Positions 22,792 to 30,981 of a stretch of DNA of 31,014 nt are shown here, piece by piece. The stretch lies in assembly GCA_937975715.1 (NCBI GenBank), contig CALJUA010000009.1, positions 1 to 31,014 on the forward strand, read 5' to 3'. Every line of letters begins with the position of its first letter. The first letter of the stretch is position 1. The notes under the pieces are model-generated. The model ran no database searches and was not told the origin of the DNA. It was given only the letters and a program-made list of their open reading frames with translations. The stretch is from an uncultured Candidatus Planktophila sp. (lineage in GTDB: Bacteria > Actinomycetota > Actinomycetes > Nanopelagicales > Nanopelagicaceae). Position numbers and translations under genes: made by a program.

Positions 22792-23756
22792 TGAGTAACT
22801 CACTTCTTTTCACTCTCCTTGCACTTACTGCAGCTTCATCACTCTACGCCGTTCGCAGTTTGCGCACTATCGGGAGCAAAGTCACAGAAGTTCTAGTGCA
22901 AGGCCGCGCTCTCGAAAAGAAGCTAAGCGCAGTTGAAAAGAAGTTGCATGCTGATTCTGGTTCAGTATTGGCAAAGATGAATCTGCTTAATCTGCAGATT
23001 CCCGGAATGGCTGAAAAAGATTTTAATTTCATCCTCTCGCTCACAAGCCATCCTGCACGCTTTGATGCACTTGCACTTGCCTTGCCAGAGCTGAAGAAGC
23101 AGATTCTTCAGCCGACGGAAATTATTCTCAACATTGCGCACAGTGACATCACTCAATTGCCACAATCTGTACGCGACCTTGAGGCAACTGGTTTTGTTGT
23201 GATCCATGAATGTGCAGATCTGGGTCCAGGTAAGAAGTTAATTCCGACCCTGAAGTCCTATCCAGGGATGCCCATCATCGTGGTCGACGACGATCTTCTC
23301 TTGAGCCCTGACCTGACTCTCCAGCTCATGCTGGAGCACCATCTCTACCCAGATTCCATCATCGCCTCACGTGTACATAGAGTCACCTACGCTCAGGATG
23401 GCCTCTTAGAGCCCTTCTCAGCGTGGGAGAAGGCCTCAGATAGCCTGGCTGGACCTTCCTTTGACCTCATGGCCACCAGCGGAGCAGGCACCCTCTTCCC
23501 AGCGGGCGCTCTCCACCCCGATGCCCTCGATGAGGCTCGTTACGTTGAACTCGCCTTCCATACCGATGACCTTTGGTGGTTCTTCCAAGCTCGGCGCAAT
23601 GGCACAACCGTTCGTCGCTTGCCAGGAAATCGTCCGCTGGAATTTATTCCAGAGACGCAAGAGATTGGTCTATGGCAGACCGGTAATAAAGATCGCAATG
23701 ATATTAACCTTAAGAAGCTTGTCGATGAAATTGGAGTAGAAGATGGCAACAAGTAA
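22791..23756 (+). CDS. Membrane-anchored glycosyltransferase-like protein of unknown role
   Basis: Not firmly recognised. In the 321-residue protein, residues 1-22 form one hydrophobic helix that probably anchors it, and 30-66 is a short coiled-coil-like stretch (VQGRALEKKLSAVEKKL). A globular domain from about 78 begins FILSLTSHPARF, as in GT2-type or mannosyl-transferase-like folds, and contains PIIVVDDDLLL (161-171). Its Asp triplet fits a DXD metal/nucleotide-sugar site. Later segments ATSGAGTLFPAG and FHTDDLWWFFQARRNG resemble acceptor-side loops of glycosyltransferases. It is locked into the nucleoside operon, sharing one base with add and 14 with deoC, so it is co-translated with them although no link to nucleosides is evident. 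Confidence 0.6.
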   Translation: MSNSLLFTLLALTAASSLYAVRSLRTIGSKVTEVLVQGRALEKKLSAVEKKLHADSGSVLAKMNLLNLQIPGMAEKDFNFILSLTSHPARFDALALALPELKKQILQPTEIILNIAHSDITQLPQSVRDLEATGFVVIHECADLGPGKKLIPTLKSYPGMPIIVVDDDLLLSPDLTLQLMLEHHLYPDSIIASRVHRVTYAQDGLLEPFSAWEKASDSLAGPSFDLMATSGAGTLFPAGALHPDALDEARYVELAFHTDDLWWFFQARRNGTTVRRLPGNRPLEFIPETQEIGLWQTGNKDRNDINLKKLVDEIGVEDGNK

Positions 23757-24429
23757 GTACACCCTGAAGCAGGTCGCAAAGACAATCGATTACGCGCTCT
23801 TGCGTCCGGATATGTCTCGCGATGAAGTCCGCGAAGGTTGCCTCGTTGCACTCAAGTACGACGTCGCATCAGTTTGCTGCAAGCCAGCTGACGTCGCATT
23901 CTGTGCAGATATCTTGCGAGGTAGCGACGTTCACGTCGGAACAGTCGTCGGATTCCCACACGGAAATTCTGCGACATCAGTGAAAGTCTTCGAAACAAAG
24001 CAGGTTGTTGCAGATGGTGCGACTGAAATCGATGTGGTGATGAACATTGGTTGGATGAAATCCGGAATGTATGACGAAGTTCGTGAAGAACTTGCGGCGG
24101 TAGTTGCAGCAGCTGGAGGACATCAGGTCAAAGTTATTCTTGAAAATGCATACCTGACTAAAGAAGAGATTGTGAAGGCATGCCAGCCGGTAGAAGCATC
24201 AGGAGCTGACTATGTAAAGACTTCAACAGGTTTTGCTCCGACAGGTGCAATCCTTGAAGATGTAAAGCTGATGCGTGCATCCGTCTCTCCTAAGATGGAG
24301 GTTAAGAGCGCAGGCGGGGTAAAGAACCTCGATATGTTGTTGGCATTTATGGATGCAGGAGTAAAGCGCAGTGGAGCATCAGCTGCAGCTGCCATGCTTG
24401 ATGAGTTTAAGGAACGTTTCGGCGATTAG
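23743..24429 (+). CDS. deoC: Deoxyribose-phosphate aldolase
   Basis: Class I aldolase that splits 2-deoxyribose-5-phosphate into glyceraldehyde-3-phosphate and acetaldehyde, the last step of deoxynucleoside use. The 228-residue TIM barrel has Schiff-base Lys159 in YVKTSTGF, Lys188 in VKSAGGV that lowers its pKa, and Asp97 in EIDVVMN for proton relay; all are intact. The ATG lies 14 bases inside the preceding gene, with GGAG about ten bases upstream. It is the last gene of the operon; its stop overlaps the convergent mutase stop by four bases, so no separate terminator exists. Confidence 0.96.
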   Translation: MATSKYTLKQVAKTIDYALLRPDMSRDEVREGCLVALKYDVASVCCKPADVAFCADILRGSDVHVGTVVGFPHGNSATSVKVFETKQVVADGATEIDVVMNIGWMKSGMYDEVREELAAVVAAAGGHQVKVILENAYLTKEEIVKACQPVEASGADYVKTSTGFAPTGAILEDVKLMRASVSPKMEVKSAGGVKNLDMLLAFMDAGVKRSGASAAAAMLDEFKERFGD

Positions 24430-26045
24430 CCTTGTAAGAACTTCTTCAAAGGTTCGCGTAGCTCATTTAAGAGCGCTGCAGACTCTTCTGAAGTCTTGGT
24501 AATAACTTCGATGTAGCACTTCATCTTCGCCTCTGTGCCCGATGGGCGCACGATGATGCGGATTCCACCGGATAGCCAAATTCGAAGGCCATCGGTAGGC
24601 GGCAAACCGTCCTTTGGTGCAGCTAAATCATCGATGGAATCAACTTTTCGTCCTGCGATCTCTGCTGGAGGATTTTGGCGGAGCCCTGCAAGGAGACGAG
24701 TAATAGCTGACATATCTGCCACACGAATTGAAATCTGTTCGGTGCCATGGAAGCCGTGGCGGTCCCATACTTCATCGAGCAAGTTGGCGAGTGTGAGTCC
24801 ATCGCGCTTGAGGTCCATTGCAATCTGGGTAAGGAAGATGGCAGCAGAGACGCCATCCTTATCGTTGACAGTCTCTGAATCAACGGCGTAACCAATTGCC
24901 TCTTCGTAGCCGTATGCGAGATCTTCGATCTTTGCTAGCCACTTAAATCCAGTAAGTACTTCTTTAAAGTCAACGTTGTAATGTGCTGCAATTTTTCGAA
25001 GAGCAGAGGATGAGACGATGGAATTTCCCATGGTGCCCTTTGGATTGGTTCGAGCAATCCATTCGCCGAAGATGACACCAAGCTCATCTCCGCGCAACAT
25101 GCGCCAACCAACTTTAGGATCATTGATTGCAGCCGCACATCGATCTGCATCAGGGTCGTTGGCGATGACGAGATCTGCGCCAAAGTCACGTGCCTTGGCT
25201 AGCGCTAAATCGATTGCACCTGGTTCTTCAGGATTAGGGAATGCAACAGTGGGGAAATCAGGATCTGGTGTGCATTGCTCATCAACCAGAATCAAAGTGG
25301 CAAAGCCGGCATGATTAAAGACGCGCTGCACTGTCTCTGTTCCGACGCCATGCATCGCTGTGTAGACAACCTTGATGTCACCAGGGCGAGGAGCCAACTT
25401 CACAGTGCGAGCGATGTATTCAGAGATGACATCTTCACCGAGAATCGTCCACTTGTTGCCGCGAGGGAGTGACCTGAGTGAGGTCACTGCATCGATATCT
25501 GCAGCGATAAAGCCATCAGTCGGATTGATAATTTGGGAAGATGCATATTCAATGCCATCTGCTTCAGGTCCGATGTAAACCTTATAACCGTTATCTTGTG
25601 GTGGATTATGGCTTGCAGTCACCATGATTCCGACGTCGCACTTCAAATGTGAAGTAGCAAAAGCTAATACTGGAGTTGGAAGTGGACGCGGAAGAATGTA
25701 GACATCCATACCTGCACCGCTGAGAATCTCTGCAGATTCTTGGGTGTAATCCTCAGATCCGTAACGCGCATCGCGACCGATGACGACAGATTTCATTCCG
25801 CGCTTGGTCATATATGCAGCAATACCTGCAGCTGCGCGACCAACGACAGCGCGGTTCATGCATGATGGCCCTGCACCAATTGGTCCACGAAGACCCGCTG
25901 TACCAAATTGAAGGAAGCCGCTGAACAACGGTTTGAGAGCAGCTTCATCTCCGGCATCGAGGAGAGCCTGCAAATGTGCGGCAGTAACTGGATCTGGATC
26001 ATCTGCAATCCAGGCTTTGACCTCTTCAACAAGCGCTGCGTTCAT
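24426..26045 (-). CDS. pmmB: Alpha-D-phosphohexomutase family protein, probable phosphopentomutase
   Basis: Phosphosugar mutase of 539 residues. Phosphoserine Ser145 lies in TASHNPPQDNGYKVY (143-157). The Mg site is DPDADR (297-302) and the phosphate-binding loop is PSGTEAK (501-507). The sequence around the serine resembles the PGM2/PgcA branch, in which human PGM2 is a phosphopentomutase. No DeoB is present here, yet the pathway needs (deoxy)ribose-1-phosphate turned into the 5-phosphate. Placement after PNP and opposite deoC therefore supports that role. Mycobacterium tuberculosis, as I recall, has the same pair (deoD, pmmB). Phosphogluco- or phosphomannomutase activity is the alternative. 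The start at 26045 has no Shine-Dalgarno but has a TAATCT box seven bases upstream. Confidence 0.88.
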   Translation of the reverse strand: MNAALVEEVKAWIADDPDPVTAAHLQALLDAGDEAALKPLFSGFLQFGTAGLRGPIGAGPSCMNRAVVGRAAAGIAAYMTKRGMKSVVIGRDARYGSEDYTQESAEILSGAGMDVYILPRPLPTPVLAFATSHLKCDVGIMVTASHNPPQDNGYKVYIGPEADGIEYASSQIINPTDGFIAADIDAVTSLRSLPRGNKWTILGEDVISEYIARTVKLAPRPGDIKVVYTAMHGVGTETVQRVFNHAGFATLILVDEQCTPDPDFPTVAFPNPEEPGAIDLALAKARDFGADLVIANDPDADRCAAAINDPKVGWRMLRGDELGVIFGEWIARTNPKGTMGNSIVSSSALRKIAAHYNVDFKEVLTGFKWLAKIEDLAYGYEEAIGYAVDSETVNDKDGVSAAIFLTQIAMDLKRDGLTLANLLDEVWDRHGFHGTEQISIRVADMSAITRLLAGLRQNPPAEIAGRKVDSIDDLAAPKDGLPPTDGLRIWLSGGIRIIVRPSGTEAKMKCYIEVITKTSEESAALLNELREPLKKFLQG

Positions 26046-26052
26046 GCAGCTG

Positions 26053-26081
26053 AGATTACTCGGCTTATACGAGTTTAGGAA
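26053..26081 (-). promoter_or_regulatory. Possible internal leaderless promoter of the mutase gene
   Basis: On the minus strand, TAATCT (26058-26053) lies seven bases before the ATG at 26045, and a weak TTCCTA (26081-26076) lies 17 bases upstream of it. It overlaps the end of the PNP gene. It could give the mutase independent transcription as a leaderless mRNA. Confidence 0.4.
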
Positions 26082-26895
26082 TCGTCGTCTTAAGTAGCTG
26101 ACCCATGCGGCTTGCAGCAGCTTTACCTGCAGCGATTACTTCTTCATGGTTGAGTTTCTCGCCGGTCATACCTGCTGCTGCATTGGAGACCAATGAGATG
26201 CCAAGGACTTCTGCTCCCATTGCGTGGGCAGCAATTGCTTCAGGAACGGTCGACATACCAACGAGGTCAGCGCCCATAGTGCGCATCATCAAGATCTCGG
26301 CAGGAGTCTCGTATGTGGGTCCGCGCCAGTGAACATAGACGCCTTCTTGTAGAGATGAATCTTCCTTCTTCACAATTTCGCGAATGCGCTTGCTATACAA
26401 ATCTGTGAGGTCAACAAATGTTGCACCAGAGAGCGGTGACTGAGCAGTCATTGAGATGTGATCGCGAATCAGAACAGGCTCACCAACTTTGTAGCCAGCA
26501 TTGATTCCACCACAAGCATTTGTAAGGACTACAACTTTGCAACCGGCCTTCACTGCAGTCCGTACGCCATGTACAACAGGCTCCATGCCCTTGCCTTCAT
26601 AAAGGTGTGTGCGACCGAGGAAGACAAGCGCACGAATTGATTTACCTTCATGCTCGATGATGTACGAACGAACTTTTCCTGAGTGACCTTCCACTGCTGG
26701 AGCTTCGAAACCAGTGAGCTCATGTGCATCACATTCATATGCTGGAGTTCCAAGAGCATCGCACGCTGTAACCCAACCAGAACCCATCACCAGAGCAACA
26801 TCGTGCGATGCGACTCCTGTGAGTGATGCGATTTCTGATGCAGCCTGTGCAGCTGCTGCCATTGGATCTTTATAGAGAAGGTCTGTTGAGGTCAT
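26065..26895 (-). CDS. punA: Purine nucleoside phosphorylase (trimeric PNP type)
   Basis: Phosphorolysis of inosine, guanosine and their deoxy forms to purine and (deoxy)ribose-1-phosphate. The 276 residues match the low-molecular-mass trimeric class. GSG (38-40) and GRTHLYEG (94-101) form the phosphate site, LTNACGGIN (124-132) lines the active site, Glu200 and Asn238 (VSNAAAGM) bind the 6-oxopurine ring, and VGMSTVPEA (212-220) holds the Met-Ser pair that contacts ribose and phosphate. Asn238 predicts specificity for 6-oxopurines, so adenosine must first pass through Add. The ATG overlaps the accA stop by four bases, making PNP part of the carboxylase operon. It precedes the mutase by 19 bases. 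Confidence 0.95.
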   Translation of the reverse strand: MTSTDLLYKDPMAAAAQAASEIASLTGVASHDVALVMGSGWVTACDALGTPAYECDAHELTGFEAPAVEGHSGKVRSYIIEHEGKSIRALVFLGRTHLYEGKGMEPVVHGVRTAVKAGCKVVVLTNACGGINAGYKVGEPVLIRDHISMTAQSPLSGATFVDLTDLYSKRIREIVKKEDSSLQEGVYVHWRGPTYETPAEILMMRTMGADLVGMSTVPEAIAAHAMGAEVLGISLVSNAAAGMTGEKLNHEEVIAAGKAAASRMGQLLKTTIPKLV

Positions 26896-28610
26896 GCCTC
26901 AATAATGTCACAGAGAATGGTGCCGCTAGAAACAGTCTCGCCTACAACTGCCTTGAGGTTTTTAATCACACCGCTCTTGTGAGCATTCAGTGGCTGCTCC
27001 ATCTTCATCGCTTCAAGAACGATGACGAGATCTCCAGCCTCTACGTGCTGGCCTTCTTCGACGGCAATCTTGACGACTGTTCCCTGCATTGGGCTGGGAA
27101 GTCCGTCTCCTGATGCGCCGGTAGAAGAGGCCTGCTTTGCGCGGTGGCGCTTTACGACAGGCTCTGGTGCATGAACGAGGATCTCAAAGCGCTTTCCATT
27201 AACCTCAGCAACGAGCTTTTCGGCAGCAGCCTTGGTCTGAACGTCAAGTGCCTCTGATGCAAAAGCAGGAATCTCGTTCACGAATTCATTCTCGATGTAG
27301 CTGGTGTAGACCTTGAAGTTTTCGGTGTAGTTAGGATCTTCAAGAATTGCACGGTGAAATGGAAGTGCGGTTGCAAGACCTTGAACTTCAAACTCTGCCA
27401 GCGCACGGCGTGAACGCTGAATTGCTTCTTCGCGAGTGGCGCCGGTAACAATTAACTTTGCAAGAAGAGAATCGAAGTTTCCGCCGATGAGATCGCCCTT
27501 ACGGAAACCAGCATCAACGCGAACACCGGGACCTGTTGGAATCTGCCACTCAGTTATTCGACCTGGAGCAGGCAAGAACGAACGTCCTGGATCTTCACCA
27601 TTAATTCGAAATTCAATAGAGTGGCCACGCACAACAGGATCTTCAAAGCCGAGCGCTTCGCCCATCGCGATGCGGAATTGTTGACGCACCAAATCGATAC
27701 CGGTTACTTCCTCAGAGACAGGATGTTCTACCTGAAGGCGGGTATTGACCTCAAGGAAAGAGATTGTTCCGTCGAGACCGACGAGGAACTCGCAAGTTCC
27801 GGCACCGACATAGCCAGCTTCTTTCATGATTGCCTTGGAAGAGCGATAGAGCTCTTCATTCTGCGCATCTGTCAGGAACGGTGCTGGCGCTTCTTCTACC
27901 AACTTCTGGTGGCGACGCTGCAATGAGCAATCGCGGGTAGAGACAACGACTGCGTTACCAAACTTATCTGCGAGAACCTGAGTCTCAACGTGGCGAGGTT
28001 TATCGAGATAGCGCTCTACGAAACATTCACCGCGACCAAAGCCAGCAATGGCCTCACGAACTGCAGAGGCATAGAGCTCTGGGATCTCTTCCAAAGTGCG
28101 AGCGACCTTTAATCCGCGTCCGCCACCGCCGAATGCAGCTTTGATGGCAACAGGAAGGCCATGCTCTTTTGCGAAGGCAACAACTTCTTCTGCTGTTTCG
28201 ACAGGATCTTTAGTACCTGCAACCAGTGGGGCACCAGCCGCTGATGCGATACGACGGGCTGAAACTTTGTCACCCAGTGCGCTAATCGCGGCAGGCGATG
28301 GGCCAATCCAAATCAAGCCTGCATCAATAACAGCTTGTGCGAAGTCAGCGTTCTCAGAGAGAAATCCATAACCTGGGTGAACTGCATCTGCTCCTGCTGT
28401 TTGAGCGAGAGCAATAATCTTTGGGATATTGAGGTAAGTATCTTTTGCGACGGTGCCTTCAAGTGAATATGCAAAATCTGCGCTCTTGGCATGCAGCGCA
28501 TCGCGATCTTCTTCAGAGTAGATGGCGACGGATTCGAGTCCGTGGTCCTTACATGCACGGATTACGCGCAGTGCGATCTCACCTCGGTTAGCTATCAGAA
28601 CGCGCTTCAT
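26892..28610 (-). CDS. accA: Acyl-CoA carboxylase alpha subunit (biotin carboxylase plus biotin carrier)
   Basis: Carboxylates biotin with ATP and bicarbonate and carries it to the beta subunit, for malonyl-CoA or methylmalonyl-CoA synthesis. At 572 residues, the biotin carboxylase part (1-450) starts KRVLIANRGEIALRV and has the ATP-grasp glycine loop GGGGRG (161-166) and LEVNTRLQVEHPVSE. After a linker, the biotinyl domain (500-572) ends with EAMKMEQ, where Lys536 takes biotin. This fused form is the actinobacterial AccA3/AccA2 type. The start at 28610 has AAGGAG six bases upstream and overlaps the maf stop by four bases; an in-frame start eight codons earlier adds residues not seen in the family. 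Confidence 0.95.
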   Translation of the reverse strand: MKRVLIANRGEIALRVIRACKDHGLESVAIYSEEDRDALHAKSADFAYSLEGTVAKDTYLNIPKIIALAQTAGADAVHPGYGFLSENADFAQAVIDAGLIWIGPSPAAISALGDKVSARRIASAAGAPLVAGTKDPVETAEEVVAFAKEHGLPVAIKAAFGGGGRGLKVARTLEEIPELYASAVREAIAGFGRGECFVERYLDKPRHVETQVLADKFGNAVVVSTRDCSLQRRHQKLVEEAPAPFLTDAQNEELYRSSKAIMKEAGYVGAGTCEFLVGLDGTISFLEVNTRLQVEHPVSEEVTGIDLVRQQFRIAMGEALGFEDPVVRGHSIEFRINGEDPGRSFLPAPGRITEWQIPTGPGVRVDAGFRKGDLIGGNFDSLLAKLIVTGATREEAIQRSRRALAEFEVQGLATALPFHRAILEDPNYTENFKVYTSYIENEFVNEIPAFASEALDVQTKAAAEKLVAEVNGKRFEILVHAPEPVVKRHRAKQASSTGASGDGLPSPMQGTVVKIAVEEGQHVEAGDLVIVLEAMKMEQPLNAHKSGVIKNLKAVVGETVSSGTILCDIIEA

Positions 28611-29209
28611 TGCATCTCCTTTACCTGAGGCCAAGAATATCCAAGTTGCTTCATCGCCTTGAGCAGGAAAGGCATTGAAATCCCTACGACGTTTGTGTAA
28701 TCGCCCTCAATAACTGGAATAAATGGTGACCCAAAGCCATCGAGAGTGAATCCACCTGCGACATGAAGAGGTTCGCCTGAAGCCACATAATCGGCGATCT
28801 CCTCATCGGACATATCTGTAAAAGTAACTTTTGTCGTAACGCGATCAGCGATTTCAATTCCTTGCGCAGTATCTATGATGCAGTGACCTGTATGAAGAAG
28901 ACCGGTGCGACCACTAATCTTTTTAGCGCGCTCAATTGCAACCTCGGGTGTGCCGGGCTTTCCGAAAGAGACTCCATCGACATCAAATGTTGAATCGCAA
29001 CCGATAATGATTGCTGGGTAATCAATTTGCTCGCGCACTGTATGAGCCTTAGAAACAGCTAGCGCAATCACCATATCTTCTGGCGTCATTGCATTGAAGA
29101 ATTCCGTCTCTTCATCAACGTGGCTGACGATAATGGTTGGCTTAAGCCCTGCACCTTCAAGAAGTCTCTTGCGAGATGCAGATTGTGAAGCGAGAACGAT
29201 CCGTGGCAT
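28607..29209 (-). CDS. maf: Maf-like nucleoside triphosphate pyrophosphatase
   Basis: House-cleaning pyrophosphatase that hydrolyses dTTP, UTP, CTP or modified nucleotides; older work names it a septum formation inhibitor. The 200 residues begin with the family motif LASQSASRKRLL (6-17). The conserved VDEE (36-39) follows, then a GCDS segment (69-72) with the catalytic Asp, GLLHTGHC, and a final DYTNVVGISM. The gene sits between accE and accA, as it does in Mycobacterium, with one-base (TAATG) and four-base overlaps, so it is fully coupled to the carboxylase genes. Confidence 0.92.
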   Translation of the reverse strand: MPRIVLASQSASRKRLLEGAGLKPTIIVSHVDEETEFFNAMTPEDMVIALAVSKAHTVREQIDYPAIIIGCDSTFDVDGVSFGKPGTPEVAIERAKKISGRTGLLHTGHCIIDTAQGIEIADRVTTKVTFTDMSDEEIADYVASGEPLHVAGGFTLDGFGSPFIPVIEGDYTNVVGISMPFLLKAMKQLGYSWPQVKEMQ

Positions 29210-29391
29210 TACTCAAACCTTCTTGCGCCAAAAGTCACCTGATGGGGAAGTGGCTGACGAAGCTGAGGAAGACCGAAGACGCTGCGCTTGATGACAGGCT
29301 TGAGTTCGACAGGTTTACGGTTATTTAAGACAGCGTGGAGAGCAATGAGCTCTTCGTCACTGGGATGACCTGATGCAACTGTGAATTTCAT
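29209..29391 (-). CDS. accE: Acyl-CoA carboxylase epsilon subunit
   Basis: Small actinobacteria-specific subunit that stabilises or stimulates the alpha-beta acyl-CoA carboxylase complex. It has only 60 residues. The N-terminus TVASGHPSDEELIALHAVL matches the family pattern (a G-x-P-[ST]-x-E-E-L segment followed by a helix), and the end with FGLPQLRQPL and a terminal aromatic resembles the usual Trp/Pro-rich tail. Position between accD and maf supports the call strongly. The ATG directly follows the accD stop (TAA-ATG), and the stop shares one base with the maf ATG. Confidence 0.85.
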   Translation of the reverse strand: MKFTVASGHPSDEELIALHAVLNNRKPVELKPVIKRSVFGLPQLRQPLPHQVTFGARRFE

Positions 29392-30963
29392 TTATAGAGG
29401 AATGTTTCCATGCTTACGCGCAGGCAAGATGTCGCGCTTTGTCTTCAAAGTACGGAACGCCTTAGTGATGTATTGACGGGAATCTTCCGGTTCAATCACG
29501 CTATCAATCGTTCCGCGCTCTGCTGCAAGATATGGATTAGAGAACTTCTCGGTGTAATCATCGACGAGTTCCTTGCGGGTTGCGTCAACATCTTTTGCCT
29601 CTGCAATTTCCTTGCGATAGAGAATGTTGACGGCACCTTGTGCACCCATCACCGCGATCTCAGCGCTTGGCCATGCGAAGTTGATATCGCTTCCAAGGTA
29701 CTTAGAGCCCATCACGATAAATGCTCCACCATATGCCTTACGTGTAATCAGGGTGACAAGAGGAACAGATGCTTCAGCGTATGCATAAAGCAGCTTTGCA
29801 CCACGACGAATGATGCCGTTCCACTCTTGTTCTGTTCCTGGCAAGAATCCTGGAACATCGACGAGAGTAAGAACTGGAATATTGAATGCATCGCAGAAGC
29901 GCAAGAAACGTGCAGCCTTTTCAGATGAGTTGATATCAAGCGTTCCAGCAAGTTGAGATGGCTGGTTTGCAATGATTCCAACTGATTGACCTTCAATACG
30001 TGCAAAACCCACAACTATATTTGGCGCATAGAGCGAGTGAACTTCAAGGAACTCACCCTCATCGACAAGTGCCTGAATCAAAACTTTCATGTCATATGGA
30101 TGGTTCGGACTATCCGGGATAAGAGCGTTGAGCGCCGTATCGGATGCCTTCTTCTCGAGAGATTCTGTAGGCGGCAATACAGGTGAACCGTCCATATTGT
30201 TGGATGGAAGATATGAAAGCAGTGCCTTCACATAATCAATTGCATCTGCCTCTGAATCTGCCATGTAGTGTGCGTTTCCAGATTTGGTGTTGTGCGTATA
30301 TGCACCACCGAGTTCTTCCATTCCAACATCTTCACCAGTGACAGTCTTGATCACATCAGGTCCTGTGATGAACATGTTGGAAGTTTCCTTGACCATGACA
30401 GTGAAGTCGGTAAGTGCGGGTGAGTAAGCAGAACCACCAGCACATGGGCCGAGGATCAATGAAATCTGAGGAATAACGCCCGATGAACGAGTATTGAGGC
30501 GGAAGATTCGACCGTATCCATTGAGCGAGGCGACGCCCTCTTGGATACGAGCTCCACCAGAGTCATTGATTCCAATCAGAGGAATACCTGACTTCAGCGC
30601 AAATTCTGCAATCTTTACAATCTTCTCTGCATGGACTTCTCCAAGAGATCCACCGAAGACAGTGAAGTCTTGGGAGTAGAGAGCAATTGGTCGACCATCT
30701 ACAGTCGCAGTACCAATCACGACTCCATCACCATATGGGCGGTTCTTCTCCATGCCAAAGTTATGTGCACGGTGGCGAGCAAACTCATCAATCTCTGTAA
30801 ATGAATCTGGATCGACGAGCATCTCAATGCGCTCGCGGGCTGTCTTCTTTCCCTTAGCGTGCTGCTTATCGACAGCTCGGGCAGATCCTGCGTGGACAGC
30901 TTCATCAATGCGACTGCGAAGGTCTTCGATTTTTCCCGCAGTTGTATGTAGATCGTGGCTCAT
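29392..30963 (-). CDS. accD: Acyl-CoA carboxylase beta subunit (carboxyltransferase)
   Basis: Transfers CO2 from carboxybiotin to acetyl-CoA or propionyl-CoA. The 523-residue protein has both crotonase-like halves: the N half with SGGARIQEGV (135-144) and GPCAGGSAYSPAL (172-184), and the C half with DVPGFLPGTEQE (369-380), RKAYGGAF (408-415) and MGAQGAVNIL (439-448). The residue after YGGAF is Ile416. In Streptomyces, Asp at this place marks propionyl-CoA-only PccB and Ile the broader AccB, so acetyl-CoA may be accepted here. It heads the minus-strand operon accD-accE-maf-accA-PNP-mutase. No Shine-Dalgarno precedes the ATG; a TACCTT box six bases upstream suggests a leaderless mRNA. Confidence 0.94.
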   Translation of the reverse strand: MSHDLHTTAGKIEDLRSRIDEAVHAGSARAVDKQHAKGKKTARERIEMLVDPDSFTEIDEFARHRAHNFGMEKNRPYGDGVVIGTATVDGRPIALYSQDFTVFGGSLGEVHAEKIVKIAEFALKSGIPLIGINDSGGARIQEGVASLNGYGRIFRLNTRSSGVIPQISLILGPCAGGSAYSPALTDFTVMVKETSNMFITGPDVIKTVTGEDVGMEELGGAYTHNTKSGNAHYMADSEADAIDYVKALLSYLPSNNMDGSPVLPPTESLEKKASDTALNALIPDSPNHPYDMKVLIQALVDEGEFLEVHSLYAPNIVVGFARIEGQSVGIIANQPSQLAGTLDINSSEKAARFLRFCDAFNIPVLTLVDVPGFLPGTEQEWNGIIRRGAKLLYAYAEASVPLVTLITRKAYGGAFIVMGSKYLGSDINFAWPSAEIAVMGAQGAVNILYRKEIAEAKDVDATRKELVDDYTEKFSNPYLAAERGTIDSVIEPEDSRQYITKAFRTLKTKRDILPARKHGNIPL

Positions 30964-30968
30964 GCGCT

Positions 30969-30975
30969 TAAGGTA
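30969..30975. promoter_or_regulatory. Shared symmetric -10 element of divergent accD and birA-like gene
   Basis: TAAGGTA reads as TAAGGT on the plus strand and TACCTT on the minus strand, both fitting TANNNT. On the plus strand seven bases separate it from GTG 30982; on the minus strand six bases separate it from the accD ATG at 30963. Both starts lack a Shine-Dalgarno. On the minus strand TTGGCG (31000-30995) could be a -35 at 19 bases. Confidence 0.5.
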
Positions 30976-30981
30976 CTAGTC

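Noticed and set aside
29410..29928. 172-codon plus-strand ORF opposite accD
   Set aside because: It lies antisense within a clear carboxyltransferase gene and shows no recognisable domain; its length is explained by codon bias.
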